Assembly: GCF_009910675.1 (NCBI RefSeq)
Contig: NZ_RSEJ01000001.1
Coordinates: 482,909-546,908 of the forward strand
From: Photobacterium alginatilyticum
GTDB taxonomy: Bacteria > Pseudomonadota > Gammaproteobacteria > Enterobacterales > Vibrionaceae
Reading direction: 5' to 3'
Length of the DNA stretch: 64,000 nucleotides
Positions 63,860 through 64,000 of the stretch are shown piece after piece. A program made the translations under genes and the position numbers. Numbering within the stretch: position 1 is the stretch's first letter; the number at the start of each line of letters is the position of its first letter. Under the pieces are notes generated by a model, which ran no database searches, was not told the origin of the DNA, and saw only the letters and a program-made list of their open reading frames with translations.

Positions 63860-63892
63860 AGGTTCTTCGCAGATTAGCGGGAACTGAAAACA

Positions 63893-63953
63893 AAAACGGT
63901 AGTAAGTGATATGGTTTAGTCGCCAAACAAAAACCTACACAAACTACCGTTTT
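63893..63953 (+). repeat. 11-bp inverted repeat just before the transposase start
   Basis: AAAACGGTAGT (63893-63903) and ACTACCGTTTT (63943-63953) can pair and would place a hairpin right before the ATG at 63955, hiding the ribosome-binding region. Confidence 0.7.
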
Positions 63954-63954
63954 C

Positions 63955-64000
63955 ATGTCGAATAATACTTTCCTATCTTCCTTCTGGGAAGGCTTTCAGA
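63955..64000 (+). CDS. ISL3-like transposase, N-terminal fragment at window edge
   Basis: The first 15 codons read MSNNTFLSSFWEGFQ, and the window ends in the next codon. Assignment to a transposase rests on the flanking terminal repeat rather than on this short sequence. Confidence 0.55.
   Translation, partial: MSNNTFLSSFWEGFQ

Larger units (their letters stand above)
63861..64000 (+). mobile_element. left end of an ISL3-family-like insertion sequence (cut by window edge)
   Basis: The sequence starts with GGTTCTTCGCAGATTAGCGG, the kind of terminal inverted repeat seen in ISL3-family elements, and continues into a transposase start. The right end is outside the window. The target duplication cannot be checked here. 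Confidence 0.75.

Overview
The window looks like chromosomal DNA of a marine Vibrionaceae species, most likely Photobacterium or a close relative. The evidence is the combination of a torCAD/torR TMAO-respiration locus, hutXZ haem-use genes, an aspartate decarboxylase of the PanP type, a tfoY gene behind a c-di-GMP riboswitch, a DUF2860 outer-membrane protein, a DUF2913 protein and the conserved order rplY-radD-rsuA-bcr. Base composition is moderate in the core and becomes more AT-rich after about 59.3 kb. The genus is inferred from gene content only.

Layout: 0-3.3 kb, a minus-strand operon related to E. coli ydjX/ydjZ-ynjAB, with a TVP38 membrane domain fused to a MerA-like disulfide reductase. 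3.4-6.3 kb, a small membrane protein, tfoY with its c-di-GMP-I riboswitch, and purR with a long palindrome upstream. 6.6-8.4 kb, a decayed hutW followed by intact hutX and hutZ. 8.4-10.9 kb, two small genes and a divergent second cysS preceded by a leader peptide with four consecutive Cys codons and a terminator, i.e. a probable cysteine-tRNA attenuator. 10.9-16.1 kb, an exported flavoprotein reductase, its tetrahaem cytochrome, a NapC/NirT-type quinol dehydrogenase and a divergent TtrSR-like two-component system. 17.0-22.6 kb, torD-torA-torC and divergent torR. 23.0-32.0 kb, panP, outer-membrane and periplasmic proteins, an NSS transporter with its tiny MetS subunit, a YnhF microprotein, a YjjU-type patatin and ppaC.

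32.3-37.1 kb holds a translationally coupled five-gene operon: an HMA2-like protein, a His/Met/Pro repeat protein, two small membrane proteins and a P1B-type ATPase. A divergent HMA2-like gene and a Fur-box-like site lie beside it. The layout resembles ferrosome (fez) iron-storage organelle clusters. 37.2-49.5 kb contains an aminopeptidase-like hydrolase, ribA, a compact pstSCAB, a LysR/SnoaL pair, an EmrD-like exporter, yciU overlapping an EAL phosphodiesterase, and a nucleotidyltransferase. 49.6-59.2 kb is core: polB, a DUF1289 gene, rplY, radD, a GNAT gene, rsuA, bcr and a DUF2913 gene.

59.3-64 kb is accessory. A gate-domain membrane protein and a YcxB-like protein sit between the DUF2913 gene and a second, diverged copy of that gene's 3' end and terminator. 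Then come a chemoreceptor and the left end of an ISL3-like insertion sequence cut by the window edge. Shared themes are anaerobic respiration (tor, the flavin reductase), iron and haem handling (hut, the fez-like cluster) and c-di-GMP control (the tfoY riboswitch and an EAL enzyme).
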